Shown: positions 43,960 to 53,274 of the stretch, piece after piece
Position numbering within the stretch: position 1 is the first letter of the stretch
Layout of the letters: each line of letters starts with the position of its first letter
Assembly (NCBI GenBank): GCA_035516965.1
Contig: DATIZR010000091.1
Span: forward strand, 1-64,000
Length of the DNA: 64,000 bases
Origin: Nitrospirota bacterium
GTDB lineage: Bacteria; Nitrospirota; UBA9217
Direction: 5' to 3'
Notes under the pieces: generated by a model
Database searches by the model: none
What the model was told of the DNA's origin: nothing
What the model saw: only the letters and a program-made list of their open reading frames with translations
Made by a program: the position numbers and the translations under genes

Positions 43960-44672
43960 GACTTCCTCCTGAGCAGGTGGCGCTCCGCGTAGCTCAGGAA
44001 CTCCATGGAGAATGAATCGCACCGGTTCGCGATGTCATGGATCTTGTCGGCGAAATAGTTGTAGGCGATCACGGCCGGGATGGCCACGAACAGGCCGGAA
44101 ATGGTGTTGATGAGCGCCGCGGCGAGGCCCGGCGCCAGCGCGGCGATGTCGCCGGCGCCCTTCAGGCCGATGCCGTAGAAGGCGTCCATGATGCCCCAGA
44201 CCGTGCCGAAGAGACCGAGCAGCGGCCCCACGGTGCCGGTCGTGCCGAGGAACGCCAGGTAGCGCTCCATGTACCCGATCTCGTCCTGGGTCACGATCTT
44301 GAGCGACCGTTCGATGTCCTGCGAGATGAGCGGCCGCTCCTCCTCGGTCACCTTCCCCTCGGGCAGCGCCTTGACGATGGCCTCGGTCTCGCGCACGCCC
44401 TCGATGAACAGCGTGGCGAGGGGGCTGTACTTCTTCGACTCGGCGTGCTGCGTCAGATCGTCGAGGTTCCTGGTCTTCCGGAACGCGGCGAGGAAGGCAT
44501 GGGACTCCTTCTCGGCCCTGCGCAGGAACTGGTATTTCAGCAGGATCATTGCCCAGGAGACGACCGAAAATCCCAGCAGGATGATGACGATCCCGCGGGC
44601 GATCCATCCGGTCTCGAGGAACAGGCCGAGGACCCCCATTCCCATGCCGGGTACGGCAGCGATAGCGAACAT
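43956..44672 (-). CDS. tolQ: TolQ (MotA/ExbB family)
   Basis: 238 aa. Three membrane segments; the conserved pore segment reads FLGTTGTVGPLLGLFGTVWGIMDAF and later GDIAALAPGLAAALINTISGLFVAIPAVIAYNYF. With TolR it is the proton-driven motor of Tol-Pal. First gene of tolQRAB; CGGAGG upstream. Confidence 0.95.
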   Translation of the reverse strand: MFAIAAVPGMGMGVLGLFLETGWIARGIVIILLGFSVVSWAMILLKYQFLRRAEKESHAFLAAFRKTRNLDDLTQHAESKKYSPLATLFIEGVRETEAIVKALPEGKVTEEERPLISQDIERSLKIVTQDEIGYMERYLAFLGTTGTVGPLLGLFGTVWGIMDAFYGIGLKGAGDIAALAPGLAAALINTISGLFVAIPAVIAYNYFADKIHDIANRCDSFSMEFLSYAERHLLRRKS

Positions 44673-44765
44673 GATGATACCTCCGTAATCAATGGTAAGT
44701 GGTAAATTGAAGATTTGAAATGGTAACTGTTATGGTTCCCGGGCTGGCAAGGTTCCCTCCGGCCT

Positions 44766-46697
44766 TCACAGAACGCCCAGAACCTTCCCCATTTCGCTCA
44801 CGTCGTAGCCGCCCATTGCGATGATCTCCTCGCGGAAACCCTTGTCGCCGCGGATGATCCCGAACAGCGCCTGCACCATCGGCGTTTCGTAGAACTCCTG
44901 CGGCACCGCGAGATCATACCGTTCCTGCGCCACGGGGATGAAGTCGAGGCCGAGCGCCTGGGCAGCCGAGAGCACCGCAAGCCCGGTATCCGCCGCGCCG
45001 GAGGCGACCGCTGCCGCGACGGCCATATGGGTAAATTCCTCGTGATGATACCCTTTTACGGTATTCGGGTCAATCTTCAATTTCCTGAGCGAGAGGTCCG
45101 TCAGGAGCCGCGTGCCGGCCCCGGCCTGGCGGTTCACGAACACCACGTCCGGCCGCACAAGATCCTCGAACCCCCTGATGCCTTTGGGGTTGCCCTTCGG
45201 CACAATGAAGCCCTGGGTCCGGTGCACGAGGTTCACGAGGACGGTCCGCGTATCGGGAAGCAGTTTCCTGATGTAGCTGACATTGTACTCGCCGGTCTCC
45301 TCGTCGAGCAGATGGGTGCCCGCCACATGGGCCTCGCCCCGCTTGATGGCGAGGAGGCCGCCCATGCTTCCCACGTGGGCCGAGGACAGGGTCAGCTCGG
45401 GATGTTTTTTCTTCAGATAATTGCCGAGCACGTCCAGCGCGTTGTCGTGCGATCCGATGCAGACGATCGTATTCCGGATATCGCCGCCCGTCCGCAGGAG
45501 CTCGACGCCGATCTCCTGCCCGGCGGCGATCCCTTCGCTCATCGCGGGGACCCGGATGATGCCGTCGGCCCGCACCAGCGACATGAGCGCGCCGGCACCG
45601 CGCGTGACCGGCGTGGCGATGAGGTTGCCGGCAACGCTGCCCAGCTTCACCCGGATGAACTCCTCCTGGCCGAGGGAGGAGGCCACCTGCCTGCTGAGCC
45701 GTGCCGTGACCGTCTCCGCCTCGGGCGCTTTGAGCCCCTGCAGGGCATAGATCAGCGGCTTGACGAAGAGTGCGAAGGTGAGCGCGGCGGACACGGGGTA
45801 GCCGGGGATGCCGATCACCGGCTTGCCCTGCACGATCGCGAGGATGACCGGTTTGCCGGGCTTGATCGAGACGCCGTGCACCAGGACCCGGCCGAGCCCG
45901 GCAAGCACATCGGCGGTGAAGTCCTCCCTGCCCGCGGATGAGCCGGCGTTGATCACCACGAGGTCCGAGTCCGCGAGCGCACCGAGGACCGTTTTCGCGA
46001 GCAGGGCCGCTTCGTCCCTGACGATGCCCGTCCGGACGGCGCGGGCGCCGCATTCCGCGGCCATGGCGGAGAGCATGGTCGAATTGAAGTCGATGATATC
46101 TCCCTTTTTCAGTTCACTTCCCGGCTCCACCAGCTCCGTTCCCGTGGGGATGACCGCGACGACGGGCCTGCGGCGCGCCATGACCGTGGTATGGCCGCTC
46201 GCGATCATGGCGGCCATGTCAACGGGCCGGATGACATGGTTCTCGGGGATGATGAGCTCCGTGGCGACGATGTCCTCGCCCACGAGGCGCACGTGCTGCC
46301 ACGGGGTGGCCGGCTTCAGGATCTCGATCTCCGCTTCGGACGTCTTCTCCACGTCCTCGATCATGATCACGGCATCGAACCCGTCGGGAAGGGGATCGCC
46401 CGTGTCTACGGCGACCGACTGCTCCGGCACGGCAAGCCGCCTGGGCCTGGTCTCCCCTGCGCCGAAGGTGTCAATGAACCGGACGGCATAGCCGTCCATG
46501 GCCGCGGAATGGTAGAAGGGCGACGAGATCTTCGCGATCACCGCCTCGGACGTGACCCGGCCGGGGGCATCGGCCACGGGGATGCGCTCGCCCGCGAGCG
46601 GCGAGACGATGTGCGCCGCTGTCAGCGCGTCGCTGTATTTCCTGATCGCCTCGGCAAGGGGCTCGTTGGAGAGATATTTTTTTTGTTTGAATGCCAT
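44766..46697 (-). CDS. moeA: MoeA-type molybdopterin molybdenumtransferase fused to a substrate-binding-like domain
   Basis: 643 aa. Residues 1 to ~410 are MoeA (SSPFYHSAAMDGYAVR, VDTGDPLPDGFDAVIMIED, PTGTELVEPG, NAGSSAGREDFT, HGVSIKPGKPVILAIVQGKPVIGIPGYPVSA). Residues ~411-643 are a PBP-like fold (NTIVCIGSHDNALDVLGNYLKKKHPELTLSSAHVGSMGGLLAIKRGEAHVAGTHLLDEETGEYN ... VNRQAGAGTRLL), as in periplasmic molybdate or tungstate binders, but cytoplasmic here. It probably inserts Mo or W into molybdopterin; the second domain may select or sense the oxyanion. No clear ribosome site. Confidence 0.9.
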   Translation of the reverse strand: MAFKQKKYLSNEPLAEAIRKYSDALTAAHIVSPLAGERIPVADAPGRVTSEAVIAKISSPFYHSAAMDGYAVRFIDTFGAGETRPRRLAVPEQSVAVDTGDPLPDGFDAVIMIEDVEKTSEAEIEILKPATPWQHVRLVGEDIVATELIIPENHVIRPVDMAAMIASGHTTVMARRRPVVAVIPTGTELVEPGSELKKGDIIDFNSTMLSAMAAECGARAVRTGIVRDEAALLAKTVLGALADSDLVVINAGSSAGREDFTADVLAGLGRVLVHGVSIKPGKPVILAIVQGKPVIGIPGYPVSAALTFALFVKPLIYALQGLKAPEAETVTARLSRQVASSLGQEEFIRVKLGSVAGNLIATPVTRGAGALMSLVRADGIIRVPAMSEGIAAGQEIGVELLRTGGDIRNTIVCIGSHDNALDVLGNYLKKKHPELTLSSAHVGSMGGLLAIKRGEAHVAGTHLLDEETGEYNVSYIRKLLPDTRTVLVNLVHRTQGFIVPKGNPKGIRGFEDLVRPDVVFVNRQAGAGTRLLTDLSLRKLKIDPNTVKGYHHEEFTHMAVAAAVASGAADTGLAVLSAAQALGLDFIPVAQERYDLAVPQEFYETPMVQALFGIIRGDKGFREEIIAMGGYDVSEMGKVLGVL

Positions 46698-46784
46698 TGG
46701 AGTGTCCGTTTTGCGCCAAGGCTTCGCGTCCTCTCCGGTGAACTGCCCGGCGGTCCTTCCCGGCGGCCGCGCGTAAAGAGGAAC

Positions 46785-48065
46785 CTAGAACAGCCGTACG
46801 TCCACGTCTTCTCCCGCCTCGATCCCGATGGTGTTGACCGGAACCACGACCGTGCCCAGAGCTTTAACCAATGTGCTGATCAGTCCGGACGCACCGAATA
46901 CCGGCCTCGCCCAGAGCCCGTCGTCCTTTTTTTCCAGCGTGACGCGGACGTGGTCCTCGCGGCCGGGGCTCGACGCGATGCTGCGCGCCAGTTTTGCCCG
47001 TACGACGCGGTAGGGAGATACCCCTTCGAGCGAGGGATGCACGACCTCCCCGCTCAACCGGACGAGGGCCGGCTTTACGAACAGATCGAAGCAGATGGAG
47101 ACCGCAACGGGATGACCGGGCAGGCCGAATACCGGCACCTGTCCGCGCGGCGTTCCGACAATGCCGATGATCAGGGGCTTCCCCGGTCTGATCGATATGC
47201 CATGCACCATCACGCCCGGCATCCCCGCGCTGTTGATAACCTTTGCCGTGAGGTCCGCCGTGCCGATCGAGCTGCCCCCGGTCATCAGCACGAGGCTGCT
47301 GTCCTTGACCGCGCCCTGGAGCGTTTCCGACAGACGGTCCTCCTCGTCGCGGATGATGCCCTTCTTGACGGGCATGCCGCCGGACTGCTCGATCAGGCCT
47401 TCGAGGGCGTAGGAGTTGGTATCGCGGATCTGGCCGGGTCCGGGGGTGGTGTCCGCGGGAACGACCTCGTTTCCGGTGGATATGATCGCGACCTTCGGTT
47501 TTTCAAAGACACTGACGGCGGTAATGCCCATGCCAGCCAGCGCAGCCATGTCCTGCGGCCGGATGCGGCGGCCGCGGGCAAGGATGGACTCGCCCTTCCT
47601 GACGTCGTCGCCGATCTGGATCACGTTCTCGAGCGGTCCAACAGGCTTCACCACCTCGATGCTGGCTGCGTCCACCGGCTGGGTCTGCTCGAACATCACG
47701 ACCGCATCGGCACCCGCGGGCAAGGCTCCCCCCGTGGCGATCTTCATGGCCTCGCCCTTTGCGATGCCGCTTCCGGGCATGGTTCCCATCAGAATGTCGC
47801 CAATGACCGTCAAGAGAGCCGGCCGGGACTCGGCCGCGCCGAAGGTGTCCGCGCTCCTGACCGCATAGCCATCCATGGTCGAACGGTTGAAATCCGGAAG
47901 GTCTGACGGGGAAATGATATTCGAGGCGAGGACGCGGCCGAGGGAAGAACTGAGGGAGATCTGCTCGGCCGGGAGAACAGGAACGACGAAATGCTCGTCC
48001 AGGACCTTGAGCGCGTCCTCACGGGAAACCACGCCGCTCCTGCCCAGCATGTCCTTGATGGTCAT
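46785..48065 (-). CDS. moeA: Molybdopterin molybdenumtransferase MoeA
   Basis: 426 aa. DFNRSTMDGYAVRSADTFG, TGGALPAGADAVVMFE, STGNEVVPADTTPGPGQIRDTNSY, TGGSSIGTADLTAKVI, HGISIRPGKPLIIGIVG, GLPGHPVAVS. ATG 48065 has GGGAG six bases upstream. Two MoeA genes in tandem (87 bp apart) may serve Mo and W cofactors separately. Confidence 0.94.
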   Translation of the reverse strand: MTIKDMLGRSGVVSREDALKVLDEHFVVPVLPAEQISLSSSLGRVLASNIISPSDLPDFNRSTMDGYAVRSADTFGAAESRPALLTVIGDILMGTMPGSGIAKGEAMKIATGGALPAGADAVVMFEQTQPVDAASIEVVKPVGPLENVIQIGDDVRKGESILARGRRIRPQDMAALAGMGITAVSVFEKPKVAIISTGNEVVPADTTPGPGQIRDTNSYALEGLIEQSGGMPVKKGIIRDEEDRLSETLQGAVKDSSLVLMTGGSSIGTADLTAKVINSAGMPGVMVHGISIRPGKPLIIGIVGTPRGQVPVFGLPGHPVAVSICFDLFVKPALVRLSGEVVHPSLEGVSPYRVVRAKLARSIASSPGREDHVRVTLEKKDDGLWARPVFGASGLISTLVKALGTVVVPVNTIGIEAGEDVDVRLF

Positions 48066-48335
48066 CAAAACTCCCATGAAAATAAATTCCAGAGCAGAGG
48101 CACGGCAAGAAGATAAACGGTATATGATGAATGAACGCGGCGTGAAAAAAAGGCACGATGCAGATCCTTAAAACCTTATTCATCGCGCAAAGCCGCACAG
48201 GCGCAAAGGGTAACTTGAAAACAATTTCGGAAGCCTTTTTGCTTTTTCTTCGTGGCACCGTGGCTTCGCGTGAGACAAAGGCTTTTCCCTGCGCCTGCAT
48301 CCCGTTGTCTCTGGGGTCACTGGTTTTTTACATTG
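48066..48335. repeat. Intergenic region with degenerate CGCAAAGGCGCAAAG-type repeat
   Basis: The stretch 48181-48280 has CGCGCAAAGCCGCACAGGCGCAAAG at one end (as two shorter motifs) and CTTCGTGGCACCGTGGCTTCGCG at the other, a weak inverted pair similar to the arms around the GxxExxY relic at 52.5-52.9 kb. No gene seen. Confidence 0.35.
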
Positions 48336-49268
48336 CTATTTTCCTTCTGCCTTCGTCTTGATCTTGCGTACGTAGGACGCCGTCCGCATGCCGGCCACGG
48401 CCCCTTCGCCGGCCGCGGAAACGATCTGCATGCCGCCGCAGGTGCAGTCGCCCGCCGCGAAGACGCCCTCGAGGTTCATCCGCTGGTGCTTGTCCACGAT
48501 CAGGCAGCCACGGTCGTCGGAAAGACCGCCGGCGCGCAGGATGAGCTGCGAGATAGGCGTGGAGCCCATGGCGATGAAGACCCCTTCGAGGGGGAGCACC
48601 CGTTCCTCCGTGTTCTGCGATATCTTCAGTCCCGTAACCAGTTCATCGCCGACGACGGAATGGACCTTCGAGACCGGAAGGATCTCCACGTTCTGCTTTG
48701 ACCTGAGCCGGTTCATGACGGCGTTCACGATATCGAGCTCCTTGGGCGGCACGATGGTCACCTTGTCCGCGAGCTCGGCGAGGTGGAGCGCCTCCTCTGC
48801 CGCCTCGTCGTCCGAGCCGACCACGGCCACCTTCCTGCCCTTGAAGAAGTTCCCGTCGCAGGTGGCGCAGTAGGAGACTCCCTTGCCGAGGAACTCCTTG
48901 GCGCCGGGCACCTCGAGCTTCTTCCGGGCCACCCCGATCGATATGATCACGGCATGGCCCTCATAGACCTCGTCGCGGGTGCGCACGCGCTTGACCTCGC
49001 CCTTGAGCTCCATGTCCACCACTTCCACGGGATAGACGATGGTGGCGCCGAACTTCTCCGCCTGCTTGGCCATGATCTGCGTCAGGTCCATGCCGTTGAT
49101 GGTCTCGTAGCCGGGATAATTTTCGATATGGGCGATCTTCGCCGTGTACCCCCCGACGAAGTCCTTCTCGAGCACGATGCATTTCTGGCCGGCCCTGCCC
49201 AGGTACAGCGCGGCCGTGAGGCCCGCCGGGCCCGAACCGATGATGATGGTGTCATAGAATTGCGGCAT
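48336..49268 (-). CDS. trxB: Thioredoxin reductase-like flavoprotein
   Basis: 310 aa. FAD motif IIIGSGPAGLTAALYLGRAG, redox disulfide SYCATCDGNFF, NAD(P) region VAVVGSDDEAAEEALHLAELADKVTIVPP, and GVFAAGDCTCGGMQIVSAAGEGAVAG. The GGxGxxA part of the NADP site is changed to GSDDEAAE and HRRxxxR is absent, so NADH or another donor is possible. GAGGAGG upstream. Confidence 0.9.
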   Translation of the reverse strand: MPQFYDTIIIGSGPAGLTAALYLGRAGQKCIVLEKDFVGGYTAKIAHIENYPGYETINGMDLTQIMAKQAEKFGATIVYPVEVVDMELKGEVKRVRTRDEVYEGHAVIISIGVARKKLEVPGAKEFLGKGVSYCATCDGNFFKGRKVAVVGSDDEAAEEALHLAELADKVTIVPPKELDIVNAVMNRLRSKQNVEILPVSKVHSVVGDELVTGLKISQNTEERVLPLEGVFIAMGSTPISQLILRAGGLSDDRGCLIVDKHQRMNLEGVFAAGDCTCGGMQIVSAAGEGAVAGMRTASYVRKIKTKAEGK

Positions 49269-49459
49269 GATTGTCCTCCTCGTTGCGGGTGGTCACGTAT
49301 TGTATCCGAGAGCACTGCTCAAGTCAATGATTGTCTGGTGGGCTCCGCACCTTGTATTATGGCCGGAAATGCGGTAAACTTTACATAAAGTAGCATATTT
49401 TGCCGGGCCACCGCCTTCCGGTTCGCGTCCTGCCTTCCCGGCAAAATAATGAATAATTC

Positions 49460-51979
49460 ATGAGCGACCGTATGCGAGACTCATTCCGGCAGATCCTGAA
49501 TGCATCTTCGCGGAAAATTGCCCGTGTCTATGCCCTCGCAGGCGCCTTGTGGCTGCTCCTGAGCGCGGTCGCGCTCTTTTTTCTCATCTATCATAGCACC
49601 GCCTTTCTGTTGTTCGCCCTTCTGAGCAGCGGCCTGTATGTGGGGCTCAGTTCACTGCTGTTGAGCCGTCTCCTTGCCCGGCATGAACGCGAACGGCAGC
49701 ATACCCTGGATGAACTGACCTCGGCCCTTACGAAAGCCCGGGAAATGCAAACCCATACCGAAGCGGTCATCGCTGCCATCGGGGACGCCATCAGCATCCA
49801 GGACCGCGACTACCGCGTCATGTATCAGAATACCCTGCACAAGGAGCTTCTCGGGGAGCATGCCGGCGAATACTGCCACCAGGCCTACCGGCACCTGGAC
49901 CATGTCTGCGAGGGCTGCCATGTCGCGCTTTCGTTCAGGGACGGAGGGATCCACCGGATTGAGCAGAAACAGACGGTCAACGGCGCCGTCCGGTGCTTCG
50001 AGATCATCTCCTCTCCCTTGAGGGATTCCCACGGAGAAGTCATCGCCTGCATCGAGGCGATACGGGACACGACGGAATGGAAGCGGTCGGAGGAAGCGAT
50101 CCGCGAGAGCGAGAAACGCTATCGAACACTGTTCGAGAACGCCGGCGATGCGATCTTCATCCTCGATGCCGAGCCTCCGCACCTGGGCAGGATCGTTGAT
50201 GCCAACCGGGCGGCTGCCGCCATGCACGGTTATACGCTCCAGGAACTGCTTACCATGAACATTACGGACCTGGACTCGCAAGAAGCCGCCAGCATGGTGC
50301 CCGAGCGGATCCAAACCGCGCTGAGCGGGGAGTGGATCCATGCCGAGATCAACCACGTGAGAAAGGACGGTTCGGTCTTTCCCGTCGAGCTCTCGGCGGG
50401 CCTGCTTGAGATCGAGAACCGGCGTTTCCTGCTTGCGATCGACCGGGACATCTCCGAGCGGAAGACCGCGGAAGAGTTCAGGCGGAACATCCTGGAGGCC
50501 GTGGACGAGGCCTTCATCGTCATCGACCGCGAGTTCAAGGTCGTGTCCGCGAACGCGGCCTACTCGCGCCAGGCAAAGATGCCGCTCTCCGGGATCATCG
50601 GGAAACACTGCTTCGAGATCTCGCACCGGCAGCAGTCCCCATGCTGGGAGGCGGGCGAGGACTGCTCCGTGAGGCGCACCTTCGAGACCGCGCTGCCCCA
50701 GACCGCGCTGCACGTCCACCATGACCACGAGGGCAACGAGATCCACGTCGAAACGAAGGCGTTTCCCATGATGAGCCCGTCGGGCGAGGTCGTTTCCGCG
50801 ATCGAGGTCATCAACGACGTGTCGGCCAAGAGGCGGCTGGAGGAGCAGCTGCGCCACGCCCAGAAGATGGAGGCGATCGGGACGCTGACGGGCGGGATCG
50901 CCCACGACTTCAACAACATCCTGACCACGATCCTCGGCTATTCCAGCTTCCTGCTGAAGAGGCTTCAGCAGGACGACGCGTTCCGGCAGGCCATCGAGAG
51001 CATCTTCACCGCGGCGCAGCGCGCTTCCGGTCTTACCCGGAGCCTGCTCGCTTTCAGCAGGCGCCAGCCCATGAAGACCCTGCCCGAGGACCTGAACGCC
51101 GTTGTCCGGCACCTGGAAAAGCTCCTCCTCAGGATCATCGGCGAGGATATCGAGCTGATCACGGACCTGGCTGCGGAAGACCTCACGGTGATGGCGGACC
51201 GCGGACAGATCGAACAGGTGCTCATGAACCTGTGCACGAACGCCCGGGACGCAATGGCGGACGGGGGCGTGATCACGCTCGGCACGGGCCGGGTGACGCT
51301 CTCCGGCGAGGACGCGCGGGCCCGCGGCCTGGAGAAGGCCGGCTCCTACGCGGTGCTCTCCGTGACGGATACGGGAACCGGGATCGATGAGAAGCTGGCG
51401 GGAAAGATCTTCGACCCCTTCTTCACCACGAAGGACGTCGGCAAGGGAACGGGCCTCGGCCTTTCCATCGTGTACGGGATCGTGAGCCAGCACGGCGGCA
51501 GCATCGATGTCAAGAGCCAGCCCGGCAAGGGCGCGGTATTCACGATCTACCTGCCCCTGGTCAACACGCCCTCCCGTTCGCTGAAGCCGTCGGCGCAGGC
51601 CCATATCCCCGGCGGCACGGAAACGATCCTTGTTGCCGAGGACGATGATACCGTGAGGAAGCTCGTCCGGAACTCGCTCGAGGAGGTCGGTTATTCCGTG
51701 GTCGAGGCGGTGAACGGGGAGGAAGCCGTCCGCAGGTTCAGCGAGGACCGGCGCGGGATCCATCTCCTCATCCTGGATGTTGTCATGCCGAAGAAGAACG
51801 GCAAGGAGGTACTGGACGACATCCGGAAGATGCGCCCCGATATCAAGGCCATCTTCATGAGCGGTTATACGACGGACATCATCGGGAAAAAGGGGTTGGC
51901 GACCGAGGATGTTGAATTCCTGCCAAAGCCCCTGTCTGCGGACGACCTGCTGAAAAAGGTGCGGGAGGTCCTGCAGTAG
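49460..51979 (+). CDS. Membrane PAS hybrid histidine kinase
   Basis: 839 aa. Two N-terminal membrane helices (about residues 22-72), three PAS domains (from ~97, ~214, ~345), HisKA with His482 in GGIAHDFNNIL, HATPase (NLCTNARDAM, VTDTGTGID, GTGLGLSIVYGIV) and a C-terminal receiver with Asp773 (LLILDVVMPKKNG). The first and third PAS domains carry cysteines (YCHQAYRHLDHVCEGCHV; PCWEAGEDCSV), a pattern common in anaerobes; the CEGCH string is unlikely to bind haem c in the cytoplasm. No clear ribosome site before ATG 49460. No separate regulator gene is adjacent. Confidence 0.92.
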   Translation: MSDRMRDSFRQILNASSRKIARVYALAGALWLLLSAVALFFLIYHSTAFLLFALLSSGLYVGLSSLLLSRLLARHERERQHTLDELTSALTKAREMQTHTEAVIAAIGDAISIQDRDYRVMYQNTLHKELLGEHAGEYCHQAYRHLDHVCEGCHVALSFRDGGIHRIEQKQTVNGAVRCFEIISSPLRDSHGEVIACIEAIRDTTEWKRSEEAIRESEKRYRTLFENAGDAIFILDAEPPHLGRIVDANRAAAAMHGYTLQELLTMNITDLDSQEAASMVPERIQTALSGEWIHAEINHVRKDGSVFPVELSAGLLEIENRRFLLAIDRDISERKTAEEFRRNILEAVDEAFIVIDREFKVVSANAAYSRQAKMPLSGIIGKHCFEISHRQQSPCWEAGEDCSVRRTFETALPQTALHVHHDHEGNEIHVETKAFPMMSPSGEVVSAIEVINDVSAKRRLEEQLRHAQKMEAIGTLTGGIAHDFNNILTTILGYSSFLLKRLQQDDAFRQAIESIFTAAQRASGLTRSLLAFSRRQPMKTLPEDLNAVVRHLEKLLLRIIGEDIELITDLAAEDLTVMADRGQIEQVLMNLCTNARDAMADGGVITLGTGRVTLSGEDARARGLEKAGSYAVLSVTDTGTGIDEKLAGKIFDPFFTTKDVGKGTGLGLSIVYGIVSQHGGSIDVKSQPGKGAVFTIYLPLVNTPSRSLKPSAQAHIPGGTETILVAEDDDTVRKLVRNSLEEVGYSVVEAVNGEEAVRRFSEDRRGIHLLILDVVMPKKNGKEVLDDIRKMRPDIKAIFMSGYTTDIIGKKGLATEDVEFLPKPLSADDLLKKVREVLQ

Positions 51980-52010
51980 GTCGCGATCGAGGGAGAGGTG
52001 CTGCTCCCGG

Positions 52011-52514
52011 CTATCGTTCCTGCAGCAGCACGTCCGCGATGTCCTTCCTCGTCGATGCTCTCTTCTGGGCAGAAGGATGGCCCACGGCGACAACCGCCAT
52101 GAGCTCGAGGTTCTCGGGGAGGCTGAAAAGCCCGCGGACTGCCCCGGCGTTCTTCAATATCTCCCCGAGCCAGACCGCGCCGAGCGCCAGGCCGTGAGCG
52201 GCAAGGAGCATGTTCTGCAGGCAGGCGCCCATGGCCAGGTGGTCCTTCACCTCATGATACATGACGCTCTTGTCCATGAAGACCGCGATGCAGGCCGACG
52301 CCCCTTCGATGATATAGTCGTATTTCGTCTGCTTTGCCAGTTTCAGCTTGACCCCGGGGTCCCGGACGATCACGAAACGCCAGGGCTGGTTGTTCAGGCC
52401 CGAGGGCGCCCACATCCCGGCCCTGATGATCTCGAGCAGCTGCTCCCGGTCAACGGGCTGGTCCGTATACTGCCGGACGCTCCGGCGCGTGTAAATCCCT
52501 TCGAGAATATCCAT
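52011..52514 (-). CDS. Nitroreductase-family protein
   Basis: 167 aa. RRSVRQYTDQPVDREQLLEIIRAGMWAPSGLNNQPWRFVIV, GACLQNMLLAAHGLALGAVWLGEI and VAVGHPSAQKR are typical FMN oxidoreductase features; paralogue of the one at 31.6 kb. ATG 52514 has AAGGAGG eleven bases upstream. Confidence 0.9.
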   Translation of the reverse strand: MDILEGIYTRRSVRQYTDQPVDREQLLEIIRAGMWAPSGLNNQPWRFVIVRDPGVKLKLAKQTKYDYIIEGASACIAVFMDKSVMYHEVKDHLAMGACLQNMLLAAHGLALGAVWLGEILKNAGAVRGLFSLPENLELMAVVAVGHPSAQKRASTRKDIADVLLQER

Positions 52515-52540
52515 GAAGAACAAAACCTCCTTAAACTTTT

Positions 52541-52563
52541 ACCGCGAAGGCGCGAAGGACGCG
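52541..52563 (+). repeat. Left arm of 23-bp perfect inverted repeat
   Basis: Starts ACCGCGAAGGCGCGAAGG; identical in reverse complement to 52861-52883. The two arms bracket the GxxExxY relic. Confidence 0.8.
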
Positions 52564-52585
52564 GGGAAAATCTTGGGTTACAACA

Positions 52586-52760
52586 TTACAAATTGTTGAC
52601 CATTCTTTTGATTCCATCCTTCATACGGAGAACATTCCAATCAAGCAAAAAACCTAATTTACATTTTCTTATCTTGAGATATGTCAACAGCTGAGCTTCG
52701 GGGTTAACGATTTTTTCTGCCACCCTTTCAATCTCCACCTTTCCCTCCCATTGCTGTCTG
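52586..52760 (-). pseudogene. 3' remnant of a GxxExxY-family gene
   Basis: The minus-strand frame reads VEIERVAEKIVNPEAQLLTYL and then KLGFLLDWNVLRMKDGIKRMV to TAA. This is the conserved C-terminus of GxxExxY proteins (AQLLxYLK ... LGLLINF-V ... GIKR). The N-terminal half with the GxxExxY motif is missing and no start is available. Confidence 0.65.
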
Positions 52761-52860
52761 GTTTGATCTCCAGTTATGGTTCATCTCTTTTCAATATCTT
52801 CATCTTCAAAATCTTCAAAAAGACTCGTCAAAAATATTTAATCTTTTCGCTTAACCCCTT

Positions 52861-52883
52861 CGCGTCCTTCGCGCCTTCGCGGT
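52861..52883 (-). repeat. Right arm of 23-bp perfect inverted repeat
   Basis: Reverse complement of 52541-52563. The bracketed unit is 343 bp long. Confidence 0.8.
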
Positions 52884-52907
52884 TCCCTGGTTTGATGGCT
52901 GTGTTTC

Positions 52908-53258
52908 TCACCTGTCGGCAATATGCAAATGCAGCTTGTGCAGGAACCGGTGGTATACCGGCGCGAAAAGAACGCCCGCGAACGTGAGGAAGGCGATCCC
53001 GCTGAACAGGGCGTAGAACGAAGAGAACAGCTTGCCGCCCGTCGTCTCCAGACGATCGACCGGACCCATGCCGGTCAGGATCATGGAGGCGTTCAGCAGG
53101 GCATCGATCCAGGCGAGATGGCCGAAGACCTTGTACCCCATTGTCCCGAGACCGAGCGAGAGGGACAAGATGATCAGGGAAAAGCCGGTGTAGCGCAATT
53201 GGCGTCTGATGAACCGCTTCCTGGCCAGCAAGGGTGTCTTGTAGTGCTCGAACGCCAT
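52908..53258 (-). CDS. Small two-TM membrane protein
   Basis: 116 aa. Two hydrophobic segments (TGFSLIILSLSLGLGTMGYKVFG, LFSGIAFLTFAGVLFAPVYHRFL) flank a loop NASMILTGMGPVDRLETTGGKLFSSFYALF, which resembles a potassium-channel-like pore loop only loosely. GGGAGG upstream of the ATG. Function unknown. Confidence 0.75.
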   Translation of the reverse strand: MAFEHYKTPLLARKRFIRRQLRYTGFSLIILSLSLGLGTMGYKVFGHLAWIDALLNASMILTGMGPVDRLETTGGKLFSSFYALFSGIAFLTFAGVLFAPVYHRFLHKLHLHIADR

Positions 53259-53274
53259 GATGCCTCCCTTTCTC

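Noticed and set aside
49910-49930. CxxCH (CEGCH) in the hybrid kinase as a haem c site
   Set aside because: The PAS domain is cytoplasmic by topology and the Cys pattern is common in non-haem PAS domains.
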